Notes under the pieces: model-generated
Told to the model about the DNA's origin: nothing
What the model saw: the letters and a program-made list of their open reading frames with translations, nothing else
Databases searched by the model: none
Part shown: positions 15,854 to 25,437 of the stretch, one piece after another
How the letters are laid out: the number at the start of each line of letters is the position of its first letter
Numbering within the stretch: position 1 is the first letter of the stretch
Position numbers and translations under genes: made by a program
Source: Dechloromonas sp.
Lineage (GTDB): Bacteria; Pseudomonadota; Gammaproteobacteria; Burkholderiales; Rhodocyclaceae
Assembly: GCA_016791065.1 (NCBI GenBank)
Contig: JAEUOD010000147.1
Span: forward strand, 1 to 32,237
DNA: 32,237 nt
Direction of reading: 5' to 3'

Positions 15854-17134
15854 TCAGCGGTGACGGCTGCCCGAACGATGCTGCTGCGTCCCACCCGGCT
15901 TGCCCGCCGGCTTTCTTGCCTGTCCACCACCGGGCTGCTGCGGCTTGCGGGCGCCGCGCGGCGGTTGCACCGGCCGCGGCGCGGCATGCGCCGACTGTTC
16001 GAAGCCGGGAATGACCTCACGGTCGAGCGTGCGCTTGATCAGGCGCTCGATATCGCGCAGGTTGCTGCGCTCATCGTGGCAAACCAGCGAAATCGCCTCA
16101 CCTTCCATGCCGGCGCGACCGGTGCGGCCGATGCGGTGCACGTAGTCTTCCGGCACATTGGGCAGTTCGTAGTTAATGACATAGGGCAGCGCATCGATGT
16201 CGATGCCGCGCGCTGCGATGTCGGTAGCAACCAGGGCCACCAGCTTCCCGTCCTTGAATTCGCTCAAGGCACGGGTCCGTGCCCCCTGCGACTTGTCGCC
16301 GTGGATCGCCGCCGACTTGATGCCGGATTTTTCCAGCGTCCGGGCCAAGGCATCGGCGCCGTGCTTGGTGCGGGCGAAAACCAGCACCTGGTGCCAGCCG
16401 CGCGTGGCGAAAAGGTGGCAGAGCAGCTCCTTCTTCTTTTCGCGGTCGGTCTCGATGACCTTCTGCGTCACCGTCTCGGCTGCCGTGTTGCGCGGCGCAA
16501 CGTCGACCGAGACCGGCTGGTGCAGCAGGCCGGCGGCCAGCTCGCGGATTTCCGGCGAGAAGGTGGCCGAGAACATCAGGTTCTGGCGTTCCTTGGGCAG
16601 CAGTGCGATGACCTTACGGATGTCGCGGATGAAACCCATGTCCAGCATGCGGTCGGCTTCGTCGAGGACGAATATCTCGATTTTCGACAAATCGACGGTC
16701 CGCTGCTGAACGTGGTCGAGCAGACGCCCAGGCGTCGCCACTAGGATATCGACGCCACGGCGCAGATTGGCGATCTGCGGATTGATGCCAACACCGCCGA
16801 AGACAGCCAGCGAGTTGATCGGCAGATGTTTGCCGTAAGTGCGCACGCTTTCCTCGACCTGGATGGCCAGTTCGCGGGTCGGTGTCAGGACCAGCACACG
16901 CGGCGTGCGGGCAACGCGGGTCAGGCGGTCGTTCGGACCGGAAGCCAGGCGATGCAGGATAGGCAGCGTGAAGCCGGCCGTCTTGCCGGTACCAGTCTGT
17001 GCCGTGGCCATCAGGTCGTGGCCAGCGAGCACGGCGGGAATGGCCTGCTGCTGGATGGGCGTCGGCGTGTCGTAGCCTTGTTCGGCGACGGCGCGCTGGA
17101 TTTCGGCCTTGAGGCCGAGGTCGGAAAAATGCAT
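15854..17134 (-). CDS. rhlE: RhlE-type DEAD-box ATP-dependent RNA helicase
   Basis: A 426-residue DEAD-box helicase with all core motifs: Q-motif region [10 protein letters not shown] (24-33), AQTGTGKT (45-52), [21 protein letters not shown] (158-161), SAT, and [10 protein letters not shown]. The C-terminal tail from about 378 is basic and rich in Pro, Gly, Gln and Lys/Arg, which in RhlE proteins helps bind RNA. RhlE members act in ribosome maturation and mRNA turnover. The ATG at 17132-17134 has TGGAG a few bases upstream, better than the TTG four codons earlier. It sits alone between the metZ hairpin and the pilus locus with only 51 bp upstream, so it may be read partly from the metZ transcript. 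The paralogue assignment (rhlE versus another DEAD protein) is by the short basic tail. Confidence 0.85.
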   Translation of the reverse strand: MHFSDLGLKAEIQRAVAEQGYDTPTPIQQQAIPAVLAGHDLMATAQTGTGKTAGFTLPILHRLASGPNDRLTRVARTPRVLVLTPTRELAIQVEESVRTYGKHLPINSLAVFGGVGINPQIANLRRGVDILVATPGRLLDHVQQRTVDLSKIEIFVLDEADRMLDMGFIRDIRKVIALLPKERQNLMFSATFSPEIRELAAGLLHQPVSVDVAPRNTAAETVTQKVIETDREKKKELLCHLFATRGWHQVLVFARTKHGADALARTLEKSGIKSAAIHGDKSQGARTRALSEFKDGKLVALVATDIAARGIDIDALPYVINYELPNVPEDYVHRIGRTGRAGMEGEAISLVCHDERSNLRDIERLIKRTLDREVIPGFEQSAHAAPRPVQPPRGARKPQQPGGGQARKPAGKPGGTQQHRSGSRHR

Positions 17135-17144
17135 GGGGAACTCC

Positions 17145-17174
17145 AAAAGCGAAACGCCCGGCCGGAGCCGGGCG
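17145..17174 (-). terminator. Intrinsic-like terminator after metZ
   Basis: On the minus strand CGCCCGGC-TCCG-GCCGGGCG (17155-17174) is a perfect 8-bp GC stem with a 4-base loop, starting 11 bp after the metZ stop. The sequence that follows, TTTCGCTTTT, is an interrupted T-run, so termination may be partial and allow read-through into rhlE. Confidence 0.65.
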
Positions 17175-17185
17175 CCGCTTCAATA

Positions 17186-18367
17186 TCAGATCAGGGAAAG
17201 GCCGCGCTCGAGGTCGGCCTGCAGGTCTTCCACCGCTTCGAGGCCGACCGCAATGCGCAGCAGGCCCTCGCTGATGCCGGCCGCTGCCCGGGCTTCCGGG
17301 GAAATGCGGCCATGCGTGGTGGAGGCAGGATGGGTGATGGTGGTCTTGGTGTCGCCGAGATTGGCGGTAATGGAGAGCAGGTGGCAGTTGTCGACCACTT
17401 GCCAGGCCTGTTCGCGCGCGCCTTTGACTTCGAAAGAGACGATAGCGCCGCCGCTCTTCTGCTGGGTTTTGGCCAGTTCGTACTGCGGATGCGACGGCAG
17501 GCCGGGGTAGAAAACACGCGCCACTTTCGGGTGGGCTTCGAGCCAGGCGGCCAGCCTGGCGGCACCGGCGGCCTGCTCCTCGATGCGGATTTTCAGGGTT
17601 TCGAGACCCTTGAGCAGCACCCAGGCATTGAAGGCCGACAGGGTCGGTCCGGCCGTGCGCAGGTATTTGAAAACCTCTTCGGTGAGACTCTTCGGCCCGC
17701 AGACGGCACCGCCAAGGACACGGCCCTGGCCATCGATGTACTTGGTCGCCGAATGGATCACCAGGTCGGCGCCCAGTTCGAGCGGCTTTTGCAGGATGGG
17801 CGTGCAGAAGCAGTTGTCGACTGCGACCAGGATGCCCTTGGCGTGGGCGATGGCCGCCAGCTTGCGGATATCGGCGATCTCGGTCAGCGGGTTGGAGGGC
17901 GTTTCCAGGAAGAACAACTTGGTTTCCGGCCGGATCGCCGCTTCCCACGCCGCCGGATCGGTATGCGACACGAAGGTCGTCGTGATGCCGGTACGCGACA
18001 GGATGTTGTTGAACAACTGCACCGTGGCGCCAAACAGGCTATTCGAGGCGACGATGTGATCACCTTGCTTGAGGTGCGCCAGCACGGCCGCCATGATCGC
18101 CGACATGCCGCTCGCCGTGGCGACGCAGTCTTCGGCCCCTTCAAGGGCAGCGAGACGCTCCTCGAACATGGTCACGGTCGGATTCGAAAAGCGGGCGTAG
18201 ACATTCCCGTCTTCTTCGCCGGAGAAGCGCTTGGCCGCCTGCGCCGCACTCTTGAAGACGAAGCTGGAGGTGAGGTACATCGCCTCGGAGTGCTCGCCAA
18301 ACTGGCTACGCTCCTGCCCGGCACGAACGGCCAGGGTTTCCGGGCGGTAGTTGGGTGTTTCCGCCAT
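17186..18367 (-). CDS. metZ: O-succinylhomoserine sulfhydrylase MetZ
   Basis: A 393-residue PLP enzyme of the Cys/Met metabolism family, forming homocysteine from O-succinylhomoserine and sulfide in methionine synthesis. The PLP-binding Lys209 lies in HSATKYIDGQGRVLGG, a form typical of MetZ rather than cystathionine gamma-synthase. YARFSNPT (58-65) and SGMSAI (86-91) are the phosphate and cofactor-contact motifs, and the C-terminus has the substrate-site S-x-G(L)-x-R-like region (SEGLLRIAVGLE). The ATG at 18365-18367 lies one base after the purF stop. A reading extended to 18535 runs inside purF and is rejected. The purF-metZ order is common in beta- and gammaproteobacteria. Confidence 0.93.
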   Translation of the reverse strand: MAETPNYRPETLAVRAGQERSQFGEHSEAMYLTSSFVFKSAAQAAKRFSGEEDGNVYARFSNPTVTMFEERLAALEGAEDCVATASGMSAIMAAVLAHLKQGDHIVASNSLFGATVQLFNNILSRTGITTTFVSHTDPAAWEAAIRPETKLFFLETPSNPLTEIADIRKLAAIAHAKGILVAVDNCFCTPILQKPLELGADLVIHSATKYIDGQGRVLGGAVCGPKSLTEEVFKYLRTAGPTLSAFNAWVLLKGLETLKIRIEEQAAGAARLAAWLEAHPKVARVFYPGLPSHPQYELAKTQQKSGGAIVSFEVKGAREQAWQVVDNCHLLSITANLGDTKTTITHPASTTHGRISPEARAAAGISEGLLRIAVGLEAVEDLQADLERGLSLI

Positions 18368-18368
18368 C

Positions 18369-19907
18369 TCAGTCCTGCCCGTCCGCCAGACCAAGCACCA
18401 GTTGCTGCGACGCCTTGCCGTCGCCATCCTCGTCGTTCTTGGCCGACTTGCCGCCACCGCGCTTGCCCTCGACGGCATCGAGGTAGTAGCTGTCGATGTC
18501 ACCGGTGATGTAGCAACCGTCGAAGCAGGAGGCATCGAACACGGTCAGGTCGGAACGCAGGTTGGTAATCGATTGCTTCAAGGCCTCGATGTCCTGATAG
18601 ACCAGCGCATCGGCCCCGATCTCAGCAGCGATCTGGGCATCGGTCCGACCGGTGGCGATCAACTCGGCACGGGTCGGCATGTCGATGCCGTAGACATTGG
18701 GGAAGCGCACCGGTGGCGCGGCGGAAGCAAAATAGACCTTGACCGCGCCAGCGGCCCGGGCCATTTCGACGATCTCATGGCTGGTCGTGCCGCGTACGAT
18801 GGAATCGTCGACGAGCAGCACCCGCTTGCCCTTGAACTCCTGGCCGACGGTGTTCAGTTTCTGGCGCACCGACTTCTTGCGCATGGCCTGCCCGGGCATG
18901 ATGAAGGTGCGACCGACATAGCGGTTCTTGACGAAGCCCTCGCGGAACGGAATGCCGAGCGCCTGGGCCAGTTGCATGGCGGACGGACGACTGGAGTCGG
19001 GAATCGGGATCACGACATCGATTTCCTCGACCGGGATTTCCTTCTTGACCTTCTCGGCCAGCAACTCGCCCATGGCCAGGCGGGCTTCATAGACGGACAC
19101 GCCGTCGATCACCGTATCCGGGCGGGCAAGATAGACGTATTCGAAGATGCACGGGGCGTACATCGGCTGCTGCGCACACTGGCGGGCGTGCAACTGATGG
19201 TTGAGATCGATGAAAATGGCCTCGCCCGGCTCGATATCGCGCACCATCTGGAAGCCCAGCGTATCGAGGGCGACCGACTCCGAGGAAACCAGGTATTCCA
19301 TGCCTTCCGGCGTCTCGTTCTGGCCATAGACCAGCGGACGAATGCCGTGTGGATCGCGGAAGGCGAGCAGCCCGTAACCGGCGATCAACACGACGACAGC
19401 ATAGGCGCCACGACAACGGCGATGGACGCCTGCCACCGCCTGGAAAATACTCTCCACGTCCAGCTCATAGCCATGTACTGCCGACTGCAGTTCGTGCGCC
19501 AGCACGTTGAGCAGGACTTCCGAATCGGAATTGGTATTGATGTGCCGGCGATCCATGCGGAACATCTCTTCCTTGAGCTGCTCGGCATTGGTCAGGTTGC
19601 CGTTGTGGCCGAGCACCAGGCCGAACGGCGAATTGACGTAGAAGGGCTGCGCTTCGGCGAAGTTGTAGGCCGATCCGGCGGTCGGGTAGCGGACATGGCC
19701 GATGCCCCAGTTGCCAGGCAAGGCCCGCATGTTGCGGGTACGGAAGACGTCGCGCACGAGGCCGGGGCCTTTGTGCAGGTGGAAGGTATTGCCCTCCGCC
19801 GTGGCGATGCCTGCCGCATCCTGGCCACGGTGCTGAAGCACCATGAGGCCGTCGTAAAGCAACTGGTTGACCGGCGAAGTTGCCATCACGCCAAGAATCC
19901 CGCACAT
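18369..19907 (-). CDS. purF: Amidophosphoribosyltransferase PurF
   Basis: A 512-residue enzyme for the first committed step of purine synthesis, moving the glutamine amide to PRPP. Translation begins MCGILGV; Cys2 becomes the N-terminal nucleophile of the class II glutaminase after Met removal, which fixes the start at 19905-19907 (AGGA upstream). The glutaminase domain covers about 1-230, with HRGQDAAGI and GHNGNLTN. The phosphoribosyltransferase domain carries the PRPP motif VLLVDDSIVRGTTS at 363-376. CFDGCYITGD near the end fits the usual C-terminal part. The upstream in-frame extension to 19973 is rejected. cvpA ends 13 bp before it, the classical cvpA-purF pair. Confidence 0.96.
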   Translation of the reverse strand: MCGILGVMATSPVNQLLYDGLMVLQHRGQDAAGIATAEGNTFHLHKGPGLVRDVFRTRNMRALPGNWGIGHVRYPTAGSAYNFAEAQPFYVNSPFGLVLGHNGNLTNAEQLKEEMFRMDRRHINTNSDSEVLLNVLAHELQSAVHGYELDVESIFQAVAGVHRRCRGAYAVVVLIAGYGLLAFRDPHGIRPLVYGQNETPEGMEYLVSSESVALDTLGFQMVRDIEPGEAIFIDLNHQLHARQCAQQPMYAPCIFEYVYLARPDTVIDGVSVYEARLAMGELLAEKVKKEIPVEEIDVVIPIPDSSRPSAMQLAQALGIPFREGFVKNRYVGRTFIMPGQAMRKKSVRQKLNTVGQEFKGKRVLLVDDSIVRGTTSHEIVEMARAAGAVKVYFASAAPPVRFPNVYGIDMPTRAELIATGRTDAQIAAEIGADALVYQDIEALKQSITNLRSDLTVFDASCFDGCYITGDIDSYYLDAVEGKRGGGKSAKNDEDGDGKASQQLVLGLADGQD

Positions 19908-19920
19908 AGTCTTTTCCTGC

Positions 19921-20412
19921 CTAGCTGAATCGAATTCGTTTTGCCAAATCGTCCGGCAACCACTGCCGGGCAACCATAACGGCTGTTTCCAACGGCGGCG
20001 ACAGTGTCGCCTCCTTCCACCACGTCTGCTTCGGCGCTGCGGTCATGCCGCCCAGGCCGACCAGCAGCATGACGATCAAAAGTCCGCGCGCCAGTCCGAA
20101 GACCATGCCGAGCAGGCGGTCCGAGACGCTCAACCCGAGCGCCTTGACCATGCTGCGCACCGCCATCCGAAGCAGCGACATCACCACCAGCACCCCGACG
20201 AAGATCAGGACACAGCCGGCCAGCATGCGGATCGCCGGATCAGCGATGCCGGCGAAGACGCCCTGCCCAACCGAACCGCCGAACTCGATGGCGGCAAAAA
20301 TACCGACCACCCACGCCAACAGGGAGATGATCTCGCCAACCACGCCACGCCACAAGCCGAATGCCAGGGAAAGGCCGACCACGCCGATCACGACATAATC
20401 AAAAACCGTCAT
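19921..20412 (-). CDS. cvpA: CvpA family inner-membrane protein
   Basis: A 163-residue membrane protein with four predicted helices: about 5-22, 26-46, 62-84 and 102-124. The opening FDYVVIGVVGLSLAFGLWRGVVGEI is the CvpA family signature. CvpA is known from colicin V production in E. coli and has been linked to envelope stress tolerance; its molecular role is not established. The ATG overlaps the dedD stop (TAATG) and purF follows by 13 bp. Confidence 0.92.
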   Translation of the reverse strand: MTVFDYVVIGVVGLSLAFGLWRGVVGEIISLLAWVVGIFAAIEFGGSVGQGVFAGIADPAIRMLAGCVLIFVGVLVVMSLLRMAVRSMVKALGLSVSDRLLGMVFGLARGLLIVMLLVGLGGMTAAPKQTWWKEATLSPPLETAVMVARQWLPDDLAKRIRFS

Positions 20413-21161
20413 TACTTCGCCGAGACAACCCCGGACACTCCAATTTTCTGCATCTTTTCCAGCGCCTTCTCGGCTGCCTCGCGGCTGGGGAAAGGTCCGG
20501 CCCGAACGCGGGTTTTCTTGCCCTGCGGCGTATCGAGCGGTTCGCTGTAGGTCTTGATGCCCTGCTCGCCGAGCTTGGCCTTGATATTCTTGACGTTCGC
20601 CTCGTTGGCGAAGGCGCCGATCAGGACGAGGTATTCACCGGTTTTCGCGACCGGCTTGGCCTCGGCGGGTTTGCTGTCGGCCGGTTGTCCGGCGAGGAGG
20701 GCCGCGGCACGCTTGGCGTCATCATTGCGAGGTGCCGGCTTCTCGGTCGGCTTTTCCTGCGCCTTGGCAGCGGGTTTCTCGACCGGTTTTTCAGGCGGCT
20801 TCTCTGGTTTGGCGAGCGGTTTCTCTGGTGCCTTTTCGGAAGGTTTGTCCTTGGTCACCTCGACGACACGCGCCGTCGGCTTTACCTCGGGTTCCGCCGG
20901 TTTTGTCTCCGGGACCGCGATTGGCAGCAAATCCGCCGGCTTCTCCGCAGGCCTCACTGGCGGCGCCTCGGCAAAGCGAGGCGCGAAGGGCTTTTCGTCC
21001 TGACCGGGAATGCGGATTTCGACATCCTGTACGACTTGCCGTGGTTCGTTGTCCATCACCATGGGCAAGACGACGGCTACGACCGAAACGAAGGCGACGG
21101 CACCGACCAGGCGGCGGCGGGCGCGCTTCTTGAGTTGCAGCTGAACGTCGTTTTCTTCCAT
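20412..21161 (-). CDS. dedD: DedD-like SPOR-domain cell-division protein
   Basis: A 249-residue bitopic protein: basic cytoplasmic N-terminus (KKRARRR), one membrane helix at about 18-36, a long Lys/Pro/Glu linker, and a C-terminal SPOR domain from about 174 (GEYLVLIGAFANEANVKNIKAKL) to the end. SPOR domains bind denuded glycan at the division septum; DedD assists constriction in E. coli. The linker holds repeated EKP/EKPxxKP units. It starts 3 bp after the folC stop and overlaps cvpA by one base, as in the usual folC-dedD-cvpA-purF order. Confidence 0.9.
   Translation of the reverse strand: MEENDVQLQLKKRARRRLVGAVAFVSVVAVVLPMVMDNEPRQVVQDVEIRIPGQDEKPFAPRFAEAPPVRPAEKPADLLPIAVPETKPAEPEVKPTARVVEVTKDKPSEKAPEKPLAKPEKPPEKPVEKPAAKAQEKPTEKPAPRNDDAKRAAALLAGQPADSKPAEAKPVAKTGEYLVLIGAFANEANVKNIKAKLGEQGIKTYSEPLDTPQGKKTRVRAGPFPSREAAEKALEKMQKIGVSGVVSAK
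20727..20852 (-). repeat. EKP-type coding repeats in the DedD linker
   Basis: Residues about 104-145 of DedD repeat short units of the form EKP, EKPxxKP and EKPPEKP. The DNA repeats are imperfect. This gives an extended, charged periplasmic spacer between the membrane helix and the SPOR domain. Confidence 0.7.
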
Positions 21162-21164
21162 GAG

Positions 21165-22472
21165 CTAGGGTTTCTTGCCGAGCGCTTCGAGCGCACCAGC
21201 CACCGTATAGAACGAACCAAAGGCGGCGATTCTATCACTTTCGGTCGCGCCCCCCTTGGCCGCCTGCATTGCTACAACCGGAGAGGGATAGCAGACGACC
21301 ACGCCACCCAGGCCGGCTCCGACGATGATGCCGGCCAACGTTTCGGCGCTCGTGCCACGCGGGCCGTCCAAGGTCGCAACATGCCAGACGTCAATCTTGC
21401 CCTTGAGCGGCTGCAGGGTGCCGACGAAATCCTTGTCGGCGAGCATGCCGACCACAGCGAGCGTACGGTCGAAAAAGCCCATGCCCGAAAGATTGTCGGC
21501 CAGCACCTTCACGGCCTGGGGATTATGGCCGACATCAAGCACGATGGCCGGTTTGCCGGGAACGACTTGAAAACGACCAGCCAACTCGGTTTCGATCAGG
21601 CCCGGACGAATTGCCTGCATGGTCACCGGCAGACGGTCGCCGATCGCTTCGAGCGCAGCCAGGGCGACGCTGGCGTTGAGCAGTTGCGTCGGACCGCGCA
21701 GACCCGGATAGGCCAATGCCCGCTTCTGGAGACGCTCGCCGGAGCGGCACCACCAGCGCCATTGCAAGCGGTTTTCGTTGGTTTCCGCCGCCGGTCGTTC
21801 GAAACCGAAGTCGCGGCCGAGCAGACGCAGATCGGCGCCGATCGCCGCCGCGTGGTCCAGTAGGCGTTGCGGCGGATTGGGGTCGGCGCACAAGGCCGGC
21901 TTGCCGGCACGGAAAATGCCGGCTTTCTCGAAGCCGATGCTCTCGCGATCCGGGCCCAGCCAGTCGGTGTGGTCAAGCGCAACGGTCGTGACGATGGCGA
22001 CATCGGGCTCGTAGACATTCACCGCATCGAGGCGCCCGCCGAGGCCAACCTCCAGGATAGCCGCCTCGACACCCGCCGCAGCGAAAACCTCCCAGGCGGC
22101 CAGGGTGCCAAATTCGAAATAGGTCAGCGCAACATCGCCGGCCCGGCGACGCGCTGCCTCGACCCGTTCGAAGGCCGCGCACAGCGCATCGTCGGCGACC
22201 GGAACGCCATTCAGGCGAACCCGTTCGTTATAGGCCAGCAAATGCGGCGAGGTATAGCACCCGACCTTGTAGCCGGCGCGATCGATGATGTTCGCCAGGT
22301 AGGCGCAGGTCGAGCCCTTGCCGTTGGTGCCACCGACGATGATCACCGGGCAATGCTGGGCCTGACCCAGCGCATCCTTCACCAGGCGGATGCGATCAAG
22401 ACCCAGTTCGATACCAGCCTGGCCCTTGGGATGGAGGCCTTCGAGGTGGGCCAGCCAGTTTTGGAGAGTCAT
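21165..22472 (-). CDS. folC: Bifunctional folylpolyglutamate/dihydrofolate synthase FolC
   Basis: A 435-residue Mur-ligase-family enzyme that adds glutamate to dihydropteroate and then to folates. The P-loop GGTNGKGS is at 47-54, followed by SPHLLAYNERVRLNG, the conserved folate-site segment. ILEVGLGGRLDAVN and VALDHTDWLG contain the Mur-family Mg/ATP residues, and a C-terminal Rossmann-like domain begins near VLDVGHNPQA. Length agrees with the family. The ATG at 22470-22472 follows a 93-bp spacer after accD, the largest gap inside the metabolic cluster, so a new transcript may begin here. dedD starts 3 bp downstream. Confidence 0.95.
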   Translation of the reverse strand: MTLQNWLAHLEGLHPKGQAGIELGLDRIRLVKDALGQAQHCPVIIVGGTNGKGSTCAYLANIIDRAGYKVGCYTSPHLLAYNERVRLNGVPVADDALCAAFERVEAARRRAGDVALTYFEFGTLAAWEVFAAAGVEAAILEVGLGGRLDAVNVYEPDVAIVTTVALDHTDWLGPDRESIGFEKAGIFRAGKPALCADPNPPQRLLDHAAAIGADLRLLGRDFGFERPAAETNENRLQWRWWCRSGERLQKRALAYPGLRGPTQLLNASVALAALEAIGDRLPVTMQAIRPGLIETELAGRFQVVPGKPAIVLDVGHNPQAVKVLADNLSGMGFFDRTLAVVGMLADKDFVGTLQPLKGKIDVWHVATLDGPRGTSAETLAGIIVGAGLGGVVVCYPSPVVAMQAAKGGATESDRIAAFGSFYTVAGALEALGKKP

Positions 22473-22565
22473 TCGTTACCGTTTTAGCTGTTGCTAGTCA
22501 TTAACTGCCAGTTGCTCGCCCTTAGCCAATAACTAACGACTGACAACCGGAACAACCCGCCGACG
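22473..22565 (-). other. AT-richer spacer between accD and folC
   Basis: This 93-bp gap is less GC-rich than the genes and built of similar words (GTTAGTTATTGGCTAA and GACTAGCAACAGCTAA on the minus strand; CAGTTAATGACT next to CAGTCGTTAG). No ORF, clear terminator or strong promoter is seen; TTGTCA occurs but without a good -10 at proper spacing. It may be a decayed small repeat or an internal promoter region for folC. Confidence 0.35.
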
Positions 22566-23435
22566 TCAGGCGGCAGCTGGCAGCTTCTGCAACAAGGCGA
22601 GCGTGCGCGCAACCTGTTCGCGGAGCTGGCGGCGGTCGACGATCATGTCGATGGCGCCCTTTTCGAGCAGGAATTCGGAACGCTGGAAGCCTTCCGGCAG
22701 TTTTTCGCGCACCGTCTGTTCGATGACGCGCGGGCCGGCAAAGCCGATCAGGGCGTTCGGCTCGGCGATCACGACATCGCCGACAAAGGCGAAGGAGGCG
22801 GAAACGCCGCCCATGGTCGGATCGGTAAGAATCGAGATGAAGGGCTGGCCGGCTTCCGAGAGCTTGGTCAGCGCGGCCGTCGTCTTCGCCATCTGCATCA
22901 ACGAGAAGAGACCTTCCTGCATGCGCGCGCCGCCCGAGGCGGTCACGCAGATAAAGGGCATCTTCTGCTCAACCGCGACCTGTACGCCGCGCACGAAACG
23001 CTCGCCGAGCACAGAGCCCATCGAGCCGCCCATGAAGTCGAACTCGAAGGCGGCAGCGACTACCGGCATGGTCTTGATGGCGCCCTGCAGGACGACCAGG
23101 GAATCGCTTTCGCCGGTGGCTTCGTTGGCCTCCATCAGGCGCTCCGGATACTTCTTGGAGTCCTTGAACTTTAGACTATCAACCGGCACCACCTCGGCAC
23201 CGATCTCGAAACGGCCTTCGGCATCGAGCAACAGGTCGAGCCGCTGGCGGGAATCGAGCCGGTTGTGATGGCCGCACTTCGGGCAAACCTGGAGATTGTT
23301 GTCGAGGTCGGTCGCATAAAGCACCGCCTCGCAGGAGGGGCACTTGCTCCAAAGGCCTTCGGGCAGCGCACCACGGCGCTGGGCACCCTGTTCGCGCTTG
23401 ATCTTGGGGGGCAGGAGCTTGGTCAACCAACTCAT
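22566..23435 (-). CDS. accD: Acetyl-CoA carboxylase carboxyltransferase beta subunit AccD
   Basis: A 289-residue beta subunit that, with AccA, transfers CO2 from carboxybiotin to acetyl-CoA to make malonyl-CoA for fatty acid synthesis. A four-Cys zinc ribbon is visible (C32, C35, C51, C54 in KCPSC and VCPKCG), followed by the crotonase-like carboxyltransferase fold with [10 protein letters not shown] and [13 protein letters not shown]. The ATG overlaps the trpA stop (ATGA), so it is coupled to the trp genes, a common proteobacterial arrangement. The 93-bp spacer to folC follows. Confidence 0.96.
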   Translation of the reverse strand: MSWLTKLLPPKIKREQGAQRRGALPEGLWSKCPSCEAVLYATDLDNNLQVCPKCGHHNRLDSRQRLDLLLDAEGRFEIGAEVVPVDSLKFKDSKKYPERLMEANEATGESDSLVVLQGAIKTMPVVAAAFEFDFMGGSMGSVLGERFVRGVQVAVEQKMPFICVTASGGARMQEGLFSLMQMAKTTAALTKLSEAGQPFISILTDPTMGGVSASFAFVGDVVIAEPNALIGFAGPRVIEQTVREKLPEGFQRSEFLLEKGAIDMIVDRRQLREQVARTLALLQKLPAAA

Positions 23436-24238
23436 TTTTTCACCTCATCTACACCACGACGAATATCCGCCACCAAGGTCTTGACGTTGGCACAGGCGGT
23501 TTCGGTCGTGGATTTTTCGATTTCTTCAATAATGCGGCTGCCGACAACGACGGCATCGGCAAAGGCAGCGATACGCGACGCCGTGGCGGCATCGCGGATG
23601 CCGAAACCGACGCCGACGGGCAGGCCGGTTTTTTCGCGAATGGCCGGCAGGCGCTCGGCCACGGCTTCAACGTTAAGCGCGCCGGAACCGGTGACCCCGG
23701 CCAGCGAGACGTAATAGACGTAGCCACTGGCGATCTGCGCGACCTGGGCGATACGTTCCGGCGTCGAGGTCGGCGCCAGGAGGAATATCGGATCCATGCC
23801 GTGCGCCTTCATTGCGGCACCGAAGGCATTGGCCTCCTCGGGCGGATAATCGACCACCAGAACGCCGTCAACGCCTGACTGGGCTGCCTTTTCGGCAAAC
23901 TTGCCGAGACCCATCGCCTCGATCGGATTGGCGTAGCCCATGAGTACGACCGGCGTCCGGTCATCGACGACGCGGAAGGCACTGACCAACTGCAGCACCT
24001 TGCGCAAGGTCATGCCGCGTGCCAGGGCGCGCTCGGAAGCGCGCTGGATGGTCGGGCCATCGGCCATCGGGTCGGAAAACGGAACGCCCAGTTCGATGAC
24101 ATCCGCCCCGGCCTCGACCAGCGCCTGCATCAGCGGCACGGTCAGCTCGCCGGCGGGGTCGCCGGCCGTGATGAAAGGAATCAGCGCCTTGCGGCCTTCG
24201 GCATTGAGCCGGTCGAATGCGTTCTTTATGCGCGACAT
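23432..24238 (-). CDS. trpA: Tryptophan synthase alpha subunit TrpA
   Basis: A 268-residue TIM-barrel subunit that cleaves indole-3-glycerol phosphate to indole. Catalytic Glu49 ([13 protein letters not shown]) and Asp60 (PMADGPTIQ) fall at the same numbers as in the enteric enzyme. The loop-6 region ([12 protein letters not shown]) and phosphate-binding GVGFGIRD and VVVGSRI are present. The ATG overlaps the trpB stop by one base (TGATG), fitting tight stoichiometry of the alpha2beta2 complex, and its stop overlaps accD by 4 nt. Confidence 0.97.
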   Translation of the reverse strand: MSRIKNAFDRLNAEGRKALIPFITAGDPAGELTVPLMQALVEAGADVIELGVPFSDPMADGPTIQRASERALARGMTLRKVLQLVSAFRVVDDRTPVVLMGYANPIEAMGLGKFAEKAAQSGVDGVLVVDYPPEEANAFGAAMKAHGMDPIFLLAPTSTPERIAQVAQIASGYVYYVSLAGVTGSGALNVEAVAERLPAIREKTGLPVGVGFGIRDAATASRIAAFADAVVVGSRIIEEIEKSTTETACANVKTLVADIRRGVDEVKK

Positions 24239-25437
24239 CAGAAAACAATCCCGGATTTCTCGGCCACGGTGTGCATGTCCTTGTCACCCCGGCCGGAGAG
24301 GTTGACCAGCAGAATCTTGTCCTTGCCCATCGTCGGCGCGAGTTTCATGGCGTAAGCCAAGGCATGGCTCGACTCCAGGGCCGGGATGATGCCTTCGAGG
24401 CGGCAGAGATCGTGGAAAGCCTTGAGCGCCTCGTCGTCGCTGATCGGCTGGTACTCGGCACGGCCGAGATCCTTGAGCCAGGCGTGTTCCGGGCCGACGC
24501 CGGGGTAGTCGAGACCGGCCGACACGGAATGGGTCTCGATGATCTGTCCATCCTCGTCCTGCAACAGGTAGGTGCGGTTGCCATGCAGCACGCCGGGCAC
24601 GCCGGCGGTCAGCGAGGCCGCATGCTGGCCGGTTTCGATGCCCGAACCCGCCGCTTCGACGCCGATCAGGCGAACGCCTTCGACATTGATGTAGGGATAG
24701 AAAATCCCCATCGCATTGGAGCCACCACCGACCGCGGCGATCACCGCATCGGGCTGGCGCCCCGCCATTTCGGGCATCTGTTCCAGGCACTCCTCGCCGA
24801 TGATCTTCTGGAAGTCGCGCACCAGCATGGGATACGGGTGCGGACCGGCGACGGTGCCGATGATGTAGAAGGTGTTGTGGATATTGGTAACCCAGTCGCG
24901 CATCGCCTCGTTGAGCGCATCCTTGAGGGTCTTCGAACCGCTTTCCACGGGCACGACGGTGGCACCAAGCAGCTTCATGCGATAGACGTTGGCGGCCTGG
25001 CGGCGCACATCCTCGCTACCCATGTAGACGACGCACTCCATGCCGTAGCGGGCGGCGACGGTGGCGGTGGCGACGCCGTGCTGGCCGGCACCGGTCTCGG
25101 CGATGACGCGCGGCTTGCCCATGCGCTTGGCGAGCATGGCCTGGCCAATGCAGTTATTCACCTTGTGGGCGCCGGTGTGATTGAGGTCTTCGCGCTTGAG
25201 GTAGATCTGGGCACCGCCCAGGATGTCCGACAGGCGCTTGGCGTGATAGATCGGCGACGGACGCCCGACGAAGTGTTTCAACTCGTATTCGTACTCGGCA
25301 CGGAAGGCTGGATCGACCTGCGCCGCAGCATAGGCTGCTTTCAGTTCGTCGAGCGCACCGAACAAGGTCTCGGCGACGAATACACCGCCGTAGGGGCCGA
25401 AATGGCCTTTGGCGTCGGGGAAGTTATAGTCTTTCAT
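24238..25437 (-). CDS. trpB: Tryptophan synthase beta subunit TrpB
   Basis: A 399-residue PLP enzyme that joins indole and serine to tryptophan. PLP Lys92 lies in [14 protein letters not shown], with [11 protein letters not shown] before it and [12 protein letters not shown] and [10 protein letters not shown] after it. The start at 25435-25437 gives [18 protein letters not shown], the expected N-terminus; an in-frame extension to 25560 lies inside trpF and is rejected. It overlaps trpF by 14 nt and trpA by 1 nt. No anthranilate-branch genes (trpE, G, D, C) are here, so the trp genes are split, as in many beta- and gammaproteobacteria. Confidence 0.97.
   Translation of the reverse strand: MKDYNFPDAKGHFGPYGGVFVAETLFGALDELKAAYAAAQVDPAFRAEYEYELKHFVGRPSPIYHAKRLSDILGGAQIYLKREDLNHTGAHKVNNCIGQAMLAKRMGKPRVIAETGAGQHGVATATVAARYGMECVVYMGSEDVRRQAANVYRMKLLGATVVPVESGSKTLKDALNEAMRDWVTNIHNTFYIIGTVAGPHPYPMLVRDFQKIIGEECLEQMPEMAGRQPDAVIAAVGGGSNAMGIFYPYINVEGVRLIGVEAAGSGIETGQHAASLTAGVPGVLHGNRTYLLQDEDGQIIETHSVSAGLDYPGVGPEHAWLKDLGRAEYQPISDDEALKAFHDLCRLEGIIPALESSHALAYAMKLAPTMGKDKILLVNLSGRGDKDMHTVAEKSGIVF

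Noticed and set aside
18368-18535. N-terminal extension of metZ into purF
   Set aside because: Basic, low-complexity residues without family similarity; the ATG one base after the purF stop gives the expected start.
16826-19928. Plus-strand open frames of 560 and 525 codons opposite rhlE, metZ and purF
   Set aside because: They mirror strongly conserved enzymes; composition (Arg, Gly, Asp, Val) is that of antisense frames and no motif is seen.
20361-21863. 500-codon plus-strand open frame opposite cvpA, dedD and folC
   Set aside because: Antisense shadow; the FolC, SPOR and CvpA motifs on the minus strand are decisive.
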